Shown here piece by piece: positions 40,178 to 50,065 of a stretch of 64,000 nt of DNA. Every line of letters starts with the position of its first letter. Position 1 is the first letter of the stretch. The position numbers and the translations under genes are program-made. The notes beneath the pieces are model-generated. The model saw nothing but the letters and a program-made list of their open reading frames with translations. It made no database searches and was not told the DNA's origin. Source of the DNA: Epithemia pelagica (lineage: Eukaryota; Bacillariophyta; Bacillariophyceae; Surirellales; Surirellaceae); assembly GCA_946965045.2 (NCBI GenBank), contig OX337228.1, positions 1,302,001 to 1,366,000 of the forward strand, given 5' to 3'.

Positions 40178-43100
40178 TCACCATCCTTGATTTAGTTTTC
40201 GGATGGTCTCAAAGGTTTCTCGAGCCAGACCTTTCGTGAGGATGTCGGCCCGTTGCAGCTTGGTGTCGATTTTGGAAATCGTAACCGTGCGATCTTCCAT
40301 ATTGGGTTTCGAGGACACAATGGTTGCGTTTGTGGCTTTCACCTGGGACCAAAACCAGTGCCACTTGTTGTTTAGCGAGCGAGATCGAGAGGTGAGACGT
40401 TGGTTGGTGGCCACAAGGTAAGCACTATTGTTGTCCTCATGGACTTCTGCAGTAATCCGTGGCACACTTGGATTGATGCTCACACAAGAGTTTAACTCGT
40501 TCAAGACTTCTTGCAACCAGACCACAACTCGCATGGCTTGGGACAGAGCCACGTATTCGGAGTGAAAGGTGCTCGTTGCAATTTCGCTTTGCAATTGAGA
40601 TTTCCAAACCAGAGGACTTCCCCCGAAGAAGATGATATACCCAGTTCGGGACTTGGCGCTTGTTGGATCATCTTCTGGTTCTCGGCCGTGCAGACCCATG
40701 AAGTCTGCATCGACATAACAATCAAGCCGGTAATCTTTGCTTGGGCGAAAGATGGTGCCGTTGTCGATGGTTCGTGAGAGATATCGGATGATGGCTTTGA
40801 CGGCTTGAGCGTGCGATTGTTTTGGATCATTGGAAAAACGTGCCACTTGGCTCACGGCAAACGTTATATCTGGCCGTGTGTTGGTGGAGAGATACAACAA
40901 CATACCAACCACTGACCGATAGTTCCAATTGTCTTTCATGGGAGGTCCGTTGGGATCACTTCCCAATCCAATCTGCGCTGCAGGGGTCCAATTTCCATTG
41001 CAATCTTCCATCTTTGTGGTTTGGAGGATGCGCTTGATTAAGCCGGGTTGAGTCATTACAATCTCGTCCTTGTTCCGCTTGAAATCGATTCCCAGGTATT
41101 CTGCGAAATCGGAGTCTTTGGACAATTCGAAACCTTTTGTTTTCAGTCGTTCAATGAATGCGTCCACAAGAGTCATGGTGGGTGCAACGATGCCACAATC
41201 ATCCACCCAAATAAAGAGAAGCATGTCTGGTTTCATGAAGAAACATTCGTCATGGTCGCTTTTCTTGAAACCATCTTCCAAGAGAGCTTCAATGAGTTTC
41301 TCATACCATAATCTAGGGGCAATGGTCAAACCGTAGAGACTCTTCAGTAGACGTAGGCAGGTGGGTTCTGAGCGGGTTGACTTGAAACCAGGTGGTATGT
41401 GGATCCAGATGGGTTCCTTGAGTTTTGCCTGGACGAAGGCATTGCTGAAGTCTATGCATACCATTACCCATTGTTGACTTAGAGCGTAAATCATGCAAAT
41501 TCGGATGATTGCCCAATTTACAACTGGTGAATAGGCGTCTGGTGCTTGTTCTTGAAGGTCGCCTCTCACGCAGTAGCGTCCTTTGTGCTTCTTGATTGTT
41601 CCATCGGCGTGGCGTTTTCGTTTGAAAACCCATGTGCCTGGTAGAATCTTGGTTTTGGCAGCCGACTGTGGCTCTTCAATCCATGTCTCTTTTTCTGTTA
41701 GCTCATTAATTTCTTGTTTTGCGGCCTTGCGCCAGTGAAGAAGGTCTGCATCTTTCAACGCTTGATCGTAGCTCAGAGTGTCGGGGTCTACGATGGTTGC
41801 TTTGAAGAGTCCAATTGTGGCTTGAAAGGGTAGGTTGTCAAGAGTATTGACGTGGGCAAGGTAGGACTTGTGTGTGGGGTCCATGGATTCGACGAGACGA
41901 TTGGGTGAACGTCGGTTTCGGCCGGATCGACGAGGGGCTGGAGAGGCATGCTCCCTCTGGTTGGATGGCTCCCTCTGTTTGGTTGGCTCCCTCTGTGGCT
42001 TGTGTTCAGGTGGTTGTGATTTGGGGGCAGGAGGAGCCTGTGTTGGTGTACTCTCCCTCTGCTCCGGGGGCATGGTCCAATCATCGTCAAGGGAAAGAGG
42101 AGGGAGTTTGTGCGGTGCAGCCAAAGTGGTGAGAGGAGGATTGGTCGACATGCGCGACGGAGCATCGGCAGGCGACGACGGAACACTGGGTGGGGCAGAC
42201 ACTGGTCGTGGAGGACTGACTGGGTGGGGCAAGGGAGGGTCAGCCGTGGTTGAAGTTGGTGGGACGGCAGGGGTGTCGTATTCCAGTGGAACAGGAGGGG
42301 TCGCGTTTTCCATGGCCTCAAAGATCTTGTTTTTGGTGAGTTCGGAGGCAGTGGCTTCGGGCGCGTCATTCGGAGAATCGTCGTCTGCTGATGGATCGTC
42401 GTATCCTGGTGAGTGCAGAATGTTGTCCATGTTTGCAAAGATTTGGTCAACTGTTGCATGTGGTGAGTGGGAGTTTTCGTTGGTTGCTGCCACTGTTGCA
42501 AACCAGTCGTCGAAGACAACGTGGTATTGCGGTGAGATTGTGCCCGTGTCGAGGTTGAGTACGAGTGGAGCGGTGAGTGCATGTTGTTGGGAGAATCCAA
42601 CAAACATGCAGCGTTGACTTCTTGGCTTCCATCGTGGTAATTTCTTACCGTCTTGTATTGTTTTGTTCAGAACATATGCCGGTGCACCCCAGACATGAAG
42701 ATCGTGGAAGCGACGTTGCTCCCATCTTGTCTTGGTGAAGAGGTCGATGGGGGAAATTCCTGTTTCAATCTTTGGGAGTCGGTTGTAGATGAAAACAGCA
42801 TGGTCGACGGCCATGGGCCAAAGAGTTGGGTCTGCAACTTCGGGCCAATGGGTGGCGGCGTGTAACATCATGGTCCTTGCCATGGACATGATGGTTTGGA
42901 TGCTGCGCTCTGCCACGCCATTGTGGTGGTGTGCGCCTACACCAGCAAAGCTTGTTACTTGCTGAAAGGTTTGCAGGTGCTCGGTGTATTTCTTCGAGGT
43001 GAAAGCGGTGCCATTGTCTGTGTGATATTGTTGAATGATCACTCCTTGGTTCTGACATCGTTGTTCGTATTCTGTTTTTGCTTTTAGTGTTTGGTGGGTG

Positions 43101-46100
43101 TTAAGGTGAGTTTGCATGGATACGTCGATGTATCCACTTGCGTGGTCTACGAAAATGCATCCACCGCTAAGCATTGCTTCTTCTTTGGTTTTGCCTTTTG
43201 ATGTGTAGAGGCGTCCTTTTGTCGAGCAGATGAAGTGGTCTGCTGAAACTTGTTGACCGGGAAAAAGGTGGTTCTTTTTCAGGGCTCCTTCTTTGTCTTG
43301 TATTTTGACGGTTTTCTGTCCTGGGGAGTGCCTGGTCTTTTGTTTTCCATAAAGACAAGCGGCACACAACGGAGGAGTTGTCAGTTTGCAGACGGCAGTG
43401 TGGAGTCGTCGCGACGACTCGTCATTCGACAATACACCAGAGCGGAGAACAAACTGGACGACGCGGAAGGGTGCATGTCCAAACCGGATGTGCCATTGGC
43501 TCCAGACCTTTTGTGGTGCTGAGAGGTTTATGTTTCGTTCGTCAACTGTGGTGACAGTGGCAACGAATGCAGAGACTGAACGGTTCACTCCTAGTCGGTG
43601 GTAGCAGATACTTTTCGGTAAGTTGCTTTCGGCTTCGATTTCGACTTTTATTGGTCCTCGAGCAGGGTCGTTTCTCACACCGCTGAGTTTGAGTCCTTGT
43701 GGTTCGATTTTTATGGTTTCTCCTTGGTATCGTTGTAAGAGGCTGCTTGTACTGAGAAGCCGACAGCCAGCTGCGGGTATGTACAGAGCAAGGAGTTCGA
43801 TACATCGTAGCCGTCCATGGACGTCTTTGATGTACCATTCCACGACTCCTTGGCTTTCGACTTGTGCTCCTTCGGCCAAACCTTGGACCTGATAGTCAGG
43901 AGGTACGTCCCTCACTTTGTTTGGAATGAAATCGGTCTTGTCGTTCGTGATGGAGACACTTGCGCCTGAATCCCAAATGAGGAGAAAAGCTTGTTTGTCT
44001 TCCATTTCTGACTGAAATTTTCGTGGGTGATTGATTGCAGCTTGGAGCGCCAGATTTTGGCTCATGGTGTAAGCATGTGCCTGTATGGTGGTGGTGCTCA
44101 TGAGTGATGGAAGTGGCTGTGGTCCTTGCAGTGGTCTAATCGTTGTATTGTTTGTCCTGTCTCGTTTGTGTTTCTTACGGTTTCGTCGATGTGTTGGTTT
44201 CCGTGGTTTGGACTTTGGGTGAGATCGGTGTCGGTCGTGGTGGGAGCGAGGTTTCGGTGCCACAGCAATGGCATGGGTTGGTTGGTATTCTCCCTCTGAT
44301 GTGGTACAGAGACCGAGTGCTGAGCGCAGCCATCGTCCAACAGAGCGGACCAAGGACATGCCAGAGTTTGGGGAGAGACATGTAACAATCAACCGGTGGG
44401 TGAGACAATCCACGGGTGAGTGGAGGGGACGCGACAAAGAGTGAACAATCTGCAAAGCAGCTGTAGCGCCTCCAAAACAGGAAAGGAGGTATGGGAGTGC
44501 CTTTCTTGGAGCCAGATGTGGACCAATACACAACAAACCAGTGCCGAGCAAACCGGTGAGAGCGCCTTGCTTCACGGTTATCATCAGTGTTCTTGTAGAA
44601 GGCAGTGGTGGAAAGAATTGATGACGATTGGGATTAGAAGGAAGGTTCAGACGGAGTGGTTTCTTTTTCTTTCGTTTCGGTTTTGTCATAAACTTGGTGG
44701 TCGCAACATGGGCGGCTGGTTTGCTGGGCAGGTTGGTCAGATGTTCGTCGTGGGAGTCCGGGGTGATGTCATTTGGATTGATGGTGATATCCATGGCATG
44801 ACCAGGGAGTCCTTGTTTGTTCTGCTTGATGATGATGGCACCATAGTCGGAGATGGTGGCCAACTCCCATGCTGTGTGCAGGGTACTGCTCAGACTTGGT
44901 GTTTCCATGCTAAGACGGCTGTGATGTACTTGCTCGTCTAGTTGGAGAGCGGTTAGTGCTTCCTTCAGTTTCTGTTGGAGAGAAGGTAGTTGTTGTTCTA
45001 AAGTCTTCTTCAAACGTGGATTTTCTTCTTTGTGATAGGCCGTGTGTGTGTGGATAAAGTGCTCCACTAGGCTCTCAATGTGGTCTTGACGGATGGCTGG
45101 GTCGTCGTCTCCCATCATTTGCCTTTGACGAGTTGCGAAGGGAATAATGGGAGAGGAGGGACGTTTCTTGGGGGCTGAGGGCTCGCCCGGCGCGTGGAAG
45201 AGTCGTGTTGGGGTGATGAACGACAGATCTAGGCTGTTGGGCGAGAGTGCACTGTAAGTACTGGGAGGCGTTTCCCTCTCAATGGGGGATACTTCATCGT
45301 CTTGAATCGCCGGCATCTTCCTATCAGGTGTTGGTTGGTCTTGTTCATGGAAGTTGGGCGGTTCTTTTTGGTCTTGTTCTTGATTTACTGGACAGTCTGA
45401 CGGAATTTTCGTGTGGATGTCAGTGTTCGGTGGATCTTCATTCTTGTCGAATGTGAATGTTGCTTCATAGAAGTCATACCAGGTGTCATCGGTTCGTTCA
45501 GTTTCGCCGACATTTGAGTTGTTGTACTCTTTCCAAGGTGAGTTGATGGTTGCCACTTTGGCATTGAGATTCAGTTTATTTAGATCTACGGTAAAGTCGA
45601 TGTCCGGTGGTTCGGGTGCTGGATCTTGTTCTTCATCTGTCTCACTCTCGTTGTTTGTTTCGTTTGCCATCGTAGGTGGGCAGGCTCCGTCGTTGTTGTC
45701 ATCATCGTGATCGTTGTCATCTGCTTCGTCGTCGGCGTCTCCATTTGGGTCGTCGTCGTCGGTGTCTTCATCTTCTTCCTCTTCGTCATCTTCTTCATCG
45801 TCTTGGTCATTTTCTCCGTCGGCTGCATCGTTGTCGGTGGTGCTTGCGGTGTCACCTGTCTCGGTAGCTTCGTCGTCGGAGTCTTCTGGTGGATGAACAA
45901 TGCGGTGCAGGTTCATGACGCGGCGTAGTTCATCCGTTGCAGCTTGGATGAAGGCTTGTCGGATGTTGGGTGGAAGAGCCATCAAGTCTCGGTTTGGGGC
46001 GTTTCGATCGTTGTCTTCTTCTTCGTCCGATGATTCTGCGATTGAGAGGTCGTCGGGGTCAATGAATGTGAGGGGACGAAATGTTGCCGGAGCTTGATGA

Positions 46101-48067
46101 AGGCCATATGGTGTGATTGGTCGTGGAACGAGAGGTGGGAGTTCGACGGATTCGTCGGTTTGGTCGGAATCGACGTTCCTGAACAGAGAGGCCAAGTCTG
46201 GATCCTCTTCTTCGTCGTCTTGAAAGTGTGGAATCAGTGGAGGCGGTTCTGTGGTTGCGGAGCTTTCATCGCTTGCATCGTTGGATTTGGCGTCGTCGCA
46301 ACAATCAACCGGTCTCGTATCCAACAACATGTCGGTGGGTTCAACGGTGTTGTTGAGGAGAGACTCGTTTTGTGTGGTGTCTCGACGTTCTTCTCCCTCT
46401 GAAACAACAATCGACACATTATCATCATCATCTTCGGGGCCCGATGCGGAGAACGTGTCCCAGAACGAGTCAGAGATGGATGGCATGCTGTCGATGTCGT
46501 CTTGGGTTTGATCAGGAGCGACAGAGTCGAAATCTTCGACTGAGAGGAGGTTTCGGACGGGAAATCGTGCTGCCCAGGCGCCAGCATCAAGATCTAGGGA
46601 GATCATGTTTGCCTGAGGGGCTGCGATTCCGCCAGGGTTGGATGTTTTCTTGTTGGACTTGGAGTGTCCCTTGTAGTCATCCGAGTGCTGTGCCGTGGAG
46701 TGGGTGCCGGTCCATCGGCCGCAGTGGGCGCACCAGTACCAAGTTTTCCCTTCGACTGTCTTCGTTTCGGACTGTCCTTGGGAGGGTGCTTGGTACTTCC
46801 AGTTGACGGAGGATCCCGAGTGTGATTTGGTGGTTGTCTTGTTGTTGCTTCTGGAGGTGCGATTGGAGTTTCCCTTGGGTTTCTGGTTGAGAGATCCGCG
46901 ACTGCCACCGCGCGAGTGTGCGCGTGGTCCGGAAGCTTGCTTGGAACTTTTGTGGGGACAATCTTTTGCCCAGTGGTCGAAACTGCCACAAATTAGACAT
47001 GCTCCTTTCGACAAGGGGGTGTCGCCCATGTGTTGACGAAGGGCCATGGCTTGTACTTCCGAGAGGTTGGCAAAGGCTGCAGGAGGTGTCTTGGAGTCTT
47101 TGTTGTGGGTAGAAGCTGGCCATTTCTTGAGGTTCATGGCATCCATGTACAGAGCTTCGGCTTTGTCACAGATGTGGGCAAAGGAGAGTCCTTCTTTATC
47201 AAGAGTATCTTGTTGGTCTTGTTCCGTCATGTATCGAATCTCGAGAATTCGTTGTTGAACTTGTGGGTACAGATTCAACAATCCAAGGTTGTACAAGGGA
47301 TCACCATTTGCGAGTGCAAAGGCTTGGAGAACGGACAAGGTAAGTGTTTGTTTGTAAAATCCTGATGCAAACAGATCCTCACAATCTGCCTTCATGTGTG
47401 CAGCCATTTCAGAGATGTTCTGCCCTGGATACATGAATGGGGTTCGGCTTGCGATCTTGGCGGATAAAGCATCGTATTTCTGAACCGAGTCGGATTGGAG
47501 AAGGTTAATAAAAGTCATCCAGGTAACGAGAAAGGAGTCCGTTGTGTTCGTCTTTGTTTCTAACATCTTGCGAATCTTCAGTTCGACAGAGTCGAGGAGA
47601 CACATGCGTGCAGCGGTGTCGTTCTCTGAATCATATGGGTCGAAGTTGGCGCAGTGCACGGGGGCTGCCTTCTGCACAAGCTTGAGGTTAAAGCGGGTGT
47701 GCTCATTTACAATGTGTCGCATCTCGTTTGGGTTGGCTGGATCGGCGAGGTAGCAGATGGTGTCGAGACCTCGGAGTACGAAGATGTCGTTGAGACGCTT
47801 CATAAATTCGTGGAGGTTGTCTCCCTTTTTGTAACGAATTGACAATCCACTGCAGCGAGTCTCGAATCCGGTGATGTCTTTGCCGAATCGTCGTTGGTGA
47901 GGAGTTGCAGGGTAGGTTTTGGCGGTTGGGTCGAGTCCTTTCCAGGTGGGGAGAGGCTTTCCGCCGGTCCAAGCCGCCCACTTGTACTCGTCGAGTTGAA
48001 CAAGATCGCCCATTGTGGGCTTGGGTGGCTTGAAAGTGGGCTTGGGTGTAGTTTCAGAACTTGCCAT
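40178..48067 (-). CDS. gag-pol: copia Gag-Pol polyprotein with very large central insert
   Basis: One ORF of 2,629 residues without frameshift. Order: Gag domain; CCHC zinc knuckle CLICGSFDHWAKDC (~355-370); a second Cys/His cluster WCAHCGRW...H (~440-455); a long insert (~460-1355); protease DSGA (~1365); integrase zinc site H...H...CAAC (~1525-1570) and D-D-E core (SADHF ~1612, HTDNG ~1684, NGVAER ~1722); a Pro/Ser-rich spacer; reverse transcriptase with CIDFSNAF (~2205) and WVDD (~2285, in place of YVDD); RNase H (CYVDADF, FHSEYVALS ~2500, EDNNSA). All catalytic acids are present. The insert has an Asp/Glu run (~735-790), a hydrophobic segment near ~1180-1240 and an Arg/Lys/His-rich stretch before the protease. 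Typical copia polyproteins are ~1,300-1,500 residues. Confidence 0.95.
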   Translation of the reverse strand: MASSETTPKPTFKPPKPTMGDLVQLDEYKWAAWTGGKPLPTWKGLDPTAKTYPATPHQRRFGKDITGFETRCSGLSIRYKKGDNLHEFMKRLNDIFVLRGLDTICYLADPANPNEMRHIVNEHTRFNLKLVQKAAPVHCANFDPYDSENDTAARMCLLDSVELKIRKMLETKTNTTDSFLVTWMTFINLLQSDSVQKYDALSAKIASRTPFMYPGQNISEMAAHMKADCEDLFASGFYKQTLTLSVLQAFALANGDPLYNLGLLNLYPQVQQRILEIRYMTEQDQQDTLDKEGLSFAHICDKAEALYMDAMNLKKWPASTHNKDSKTPPAAFANLSEVQAMALRQHMGDTPLSKGACLICGSFDHWAKDCPHKSSKQASGPRAHSRGGSRGSLNQKPKGNSNRTSRSNNKTTTKSHSGSSVNWKYQAPSQGQSETKTVEGKTWYWCAHCGRWTGTHSTAQHSDDYKGHSKSNKKTSNPGGIAAPQANMISLDLDAGAWAARFPVRNLLSVEDFDSVAPDQTQDDIDSMPSISDSFWDTFSASGPEDDDDNVSIVVSEGEERRDTTQNESLLNNTVEPTDMLLDTRPVDCCDDAKSNDASDESSATTEPPPLIPHFQDDEEEDPDLASLFRNVDSDQTDESVELPPLVPRPITPYGLHQAPATFRPLTFIDPDDLSIAESSDEEEDNDRNAPNRDLMALPPNIRQAFIQAATDELRRVMNLHRIVHPPEDSDDEATETGDTASTTDNDAADGENDQDDEEDDEEEEDEDTDDDDPNGDADDEADDNDHDDDNNDGACPPTMANETNNESETDEEQDPAPEPPDIDFTVDLNKLNLNAKVATINSPWKEYNNSNVGETERTDDTWYDFYEATFTFDKNEDPPNTDIHTKIPSDCPVNQEQDQKEPPNFHEQDQPTPDRKMPAIQDDEVSPIERETPPSTYSALSPNSLDLSFITPTRLFHAPGEPSAPKKRPSSPIIPFATRQRQMMGDDDPAIRQDHIESLVEHFIHTHTAYHKEENPRLKKTLEQQLPSLQQKLKEALTALQLDEQVHHSRLSMETPSLSSTLHTAWELATISDYGAIIIKQNKQGLPGHAMDITINPNDITPDSHDEHLTNLPSKPAAHVATTKFMTKPKRKKKKPLRLNLPSNPNRHQFFPPLPSTRTLMITVKQGALTGLLGTGLLCIGPHLAPRKALPYLLSCFGGATAALQIVHSLSRPLHSPVDCLTHRLIVTCLSPNSGMSLVRSVGRWLRSALGLCTTSEGEYQPTHAIAVAPKPRSHHDRHRSHPKSKPRKPTHRRNRKKHKRDRTNNTTIRPLQGPQPLPSLMSTTTIQAHAYTMSQNLALQAAINHPRKFQSEMEDKQAFLLIWDSGASVSITNDKTDFIPNKVRDVPPDYQVQGLAEGAQVESQGVVEWYIKDVHGRLRCIELLALYIPAAGCRLLSTSSLLQRYQGETIKIEPQGLKLSGVRNDPARGPIKVEIEAESNLPKSICYHRLGVNRSVSAFVATVTTVDERNINLSAPQKVWSQWHIRFGHAPFRVVQFVLRSGVLSNDESSRRLHTAVCKLTTPPLCAACLYGKQKTRHSPGQKTVKIQDKEGALKKNHLFPGQQVSADHFICSTKGRLYTSKGKTKEEAMLSGGCIFVDHASGYIDVSMQTHLNTHQTLKAKTEYEQRCQNQGVIIQQYHTDNGTAFTSKKYTEHLQTFQQVTSFAGVGAHHHNGVAERSIQTIMSMARTMMLHAATHWPEVADPTLWPMAVDHAVFIYNRLPKIETGISPIDLFTKTRWEQRRFHDLHVWGAPAYVLNKTIQDGKKLPRWKPRSQRCMFVGFSQQHALTAPLVLNLDTGTISPQYHVVFDDWFATVAATNENSHSPHATVDQIFANMDNILHSPGYDDPSADDDSPNDAPEATASELTKNKIFEAMENATPPVPLEYDTPAVPPTSTTADPPLPHPVSPPRPVSAPPSVPSSPADAPSRMSTNPPLTTLAAPHKLPPLSLDDDWTMPPEQRESTPTQAPPAPKSQPPEHKPQREPTKQREPSNQREHASPAPRRSGRNRRSPNRLVESMDPTHKSYLAHVNTLDNLPFQATIGLFKATIVDPDTLSYDQALKDADLLHWRKAAKQEINELTEKETWIEEPQSAAKTKILPGTWVFKRKRHADGTIKKHKGRYCVRGDLQEQAPDAYSPVVNWAIIRICMIYALSQQWVMVCIDFSNAFVQAKLKEPIWIHIPPGFKSTRSEPTCLRLLKSLYGLTIAPRLWYEKLIEALLEDGFKKSDHDECFFMKPDMLLFIWVDDCGIVAPTMTLVDAFIERLKTKGFELSKDSDFAEYLGIDFKRNKDEIVMTQPGLIKRILQTTKMEDCNGNWTPAAQIGLGSDPNGPPMKDNWNYRSVVGMLLYLSTNTRPDITFAVSQVARFSNDPKQSHAQAVKAIIRYLSRTIDNGTIFRPSKDYRLDCYVDADFMGLHGREPEDDPTSAKSRTGYIIFFGGSPLVWKSQLQSEIATSTFHSEYVALSQAMRVVVWLQEVLNELNSCVSINPSVPRITAEVHEDNNSAYLVATNQRLTSRSRSLNNKWHWFWSQVKATNATIVSSKPNMEDRTVTISKIDTKLQRADILTKGLARETFETIRKLNQGW

Positions 48068-48302
48068 GCTGGAGGTGTCCGAGGCGTTTCCGTGAGAACT
48101 GGAACTGTTGAAGACGATTTCTTCTTCAATTGGCTCAAAGGAGAAGTGGCTCCCTAGAGTCGATGGCGAAGCGTCGCTTGGGGTAGACAGCTTGTTGGCC
48201 TGTCAAAAATCTCGAGAAGGGGTACTAGTCCGACGATGATGGTCGTTGGGCTAGAACAGAGGAAACGATAGCGGGTTAGGCTGTAATTTGGGCGTAATAA
48301 CC

Positions 48303-48807
48303 TGTCAGAGTCACTAGCATACACTGGGTATACTAATAGCTAGGGGAATACCGCGTAGTCGGGGTGGAGATTGATCAAGTCTCCACACCAACCTAGAAGT
48401 CTTTTGCGTTGCAAAAACTCCTGTATCGATATTATAATTAAAGCTATAGAGTAAACAAAGTGATCTTGAGTTCCTCATTTTGATTCCTCGCTTTGGCTTC
48501 CAGGAATTGATCTGCTATCTTGCAACGCACAGCTTGATTCAAATGGACGATAGTTATCTCATTTTGTTGTTTGCTGTGTCATAGGTTAGTTAGCAAAACA
48601 TGAGTGTCGTAGACACAAACAACGAATGGCCCGGCGTTCTGTGGCGCCAAAAGCCCATCCTGCGCGTTATGCATGCGCGGATTCCGACATGTAGGCTTAT
48701 ATCATTGGGTCATGCAACACAAACTGCCAGTCGTGAAAATTCAATATTTCAAAAACACAAATACAAATTTCGAAACGCGACTGGTGCTAAAAACATAAAC
48801 TGCGACT
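48303..48807 (-). repeat. 5' LTR (sense orientation)
   Basis: 505 bp; carries the promoter of the element. An AT-rich TTTAATTATAATATC block in sense orientation could be the TATA region. Confidence 0.93.
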
Positions 48808-48812
48808 GTTGT
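48808..48812. repeat. target-site duplication, right copy
   Basis: GTTGT, matching 39642-39646. Confidence 0.85.
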
Positions 48813-49084
48813 TCCCAGTTGGGCAATTCAAAGCCCTCCACGGCGGCTGGTGCATTGGCAGTTGCACCCAGAGTTGACGCGCCACCACAATCATTCGAAG
48901 TGGAAATGGTTTGATGACTGTGACTTGTTTTCGCTGTGGTGGTGGTGGGTGTTTGCGAAATCGCATCCTCTGCCGCAGCGACCATGCTTGTGAGTGCAGT
49001 GGTCGGACCTTTCTTGGAATGCGACTTGGAAAGCCGTGCATTAAGCGGATTCAAACTACCAGTACTATTGTGTCGCGTTAACAT
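48808..49084 (-). pseudogene. UIM-repeat protein gene, severed 5' part
   Basis: The first ~92 codons of the split host gene, from ATG 49084 (an in-frame stop lies upstream). The segment is Ser/Thr-rich with a basic patch (LSKSHSKKG) and runs into the LTR at ...LPNWEQ. Dropping the element and one GTTGT copy continues the frame as EQPTSDTIASQVRNKKLPKT into the 36946-39646 part. Total 2,973 bp = 991 codons, no stop. In the present allele translation from this ATG ends within the LTR about 20 codons after the junction. Confidence 0.85.
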
Positions 49085-50065
49085 GAAAGACGAGGAAGAT
49101 GACAAGGATGGATGTTGGCTACGAATTGTATATTCGTAATTCGTTCAAGATGAAGAAGACAAGGGATTTGGTGTTTTTAGTGCCATTTTGAGAAGCTTTA
49201 CCCAACCAACTATCATTCTCAAACAACCTGTTGGGAGCAAGCCACTATGACATTTCACGATCAGCCCAACGGACTTGTTTTATCGAAACTCTGGAGTGTG
49301 CAAATGCAAGAGGTCGACGGGCAGGAGGTTTGCTATGGAAGCTATGGGATCTCTCTAGAGGTAGGACTTCAACTATGCTCTCCTCAAACCTCGAGATCCT
49401 GTCTCTTGGACGGCGATCTCATCTTCCGTACCTTACGCACTCTACCCCTAATTCAAATGGGCAGGATACTACCTTGGCTCTCTACGTCTTCCTCTACGTC
49501 TACCGGCTAACTAGGCTGAGAAAGGTGGGAGAAGTATAATCTTGTGGTTGTAATCTAGGTAGGTATCTTCATCTACCTAGAGAGATAGAGGGAGGAGTAG
49601 GCCTGATTAGATATCCATAATATATGTGCAAGTCCAACTCGTTGTTGTCCCAGTGATGCGTGCGTCATCTCGAGATTACAAAGGCGACCGGCTGTCGTAT
49701 TTGAATCCCAAGCGATGAATCGTCTACCTAGAACAAAAAGACATAGATACCCCGAAGAACGAATCCCACTCAAAGCTCAGGGAGTAACTAGCAACATTTC
49801 TTGAATGCCTAGAATATGCTTGCCAACGTCGCTCTATGTCGTGTTTTGTCGAAGAACCATGGACGAGGTTATTAAGACAAGGCACTGCGGGCCATCAGAG
49901 AACGAAAAAATGGATATCTCGTAGTCCTTGCCATCTATCATCGCGAGACAACATTGAGGACGCTGTCCCTGTTGTGCCATCCGTGACGATATCACCTTTT
50001 TTACATTCGACGTCCGAAGTCCTAAGGCAGAAACATCCTCAGAGAATCTCGACTCGTTCACAAAA
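49085..50065. other. divergent intergenic region
   Basis: About 980 bp between the true start of the UIM gene (-) and the Cys/His-domain gene (+). It should contain both promoters. A TAGGTAGGTATC/CTACCTAGAGAGATAGAGGGAGGAG tract lies near 49555-49600. No gene supported. Confidence 0.45.

Larger units (their letters stand above)
39647..48807 (-). mobile_element. Ty1/copia LTR retrotransposon, complete
   Basis: A 9,161-bp element read on the minus strand: 5' LTR 48807..48303, a 235-bp leader, one gag-pol ORF, polypurine tract, 3' LTR 40151..39647. It is bounded by GTTGT duplications. The two 505-bp LTRs look identical base for base on reading, so insertion is very recent. Integrase-before-reverse-transcriptase order defines Ty1/copia (diatom CoDi-like). 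In sense orientation the LTRs start AGTC and end TGACA, so only the 3' end matches the usual TG...CA rule. No canonical initiator-Met primer-binding site is apparent after the 5' LTR. Confidence 0.95.

Noticed and set aside
39944-40195. Plus-strand frame reading out of the LTR
   Set aside because: Opposite in sense to the element and present in both LTRs by duplication.
48260-48302. Primer-binding site complementary to initiator Met tRNA
   Set aside because: The sequence after the 5' LTR (GGTTATTACGCCC) lacks the usual TGGTATCAGAGC-type match.
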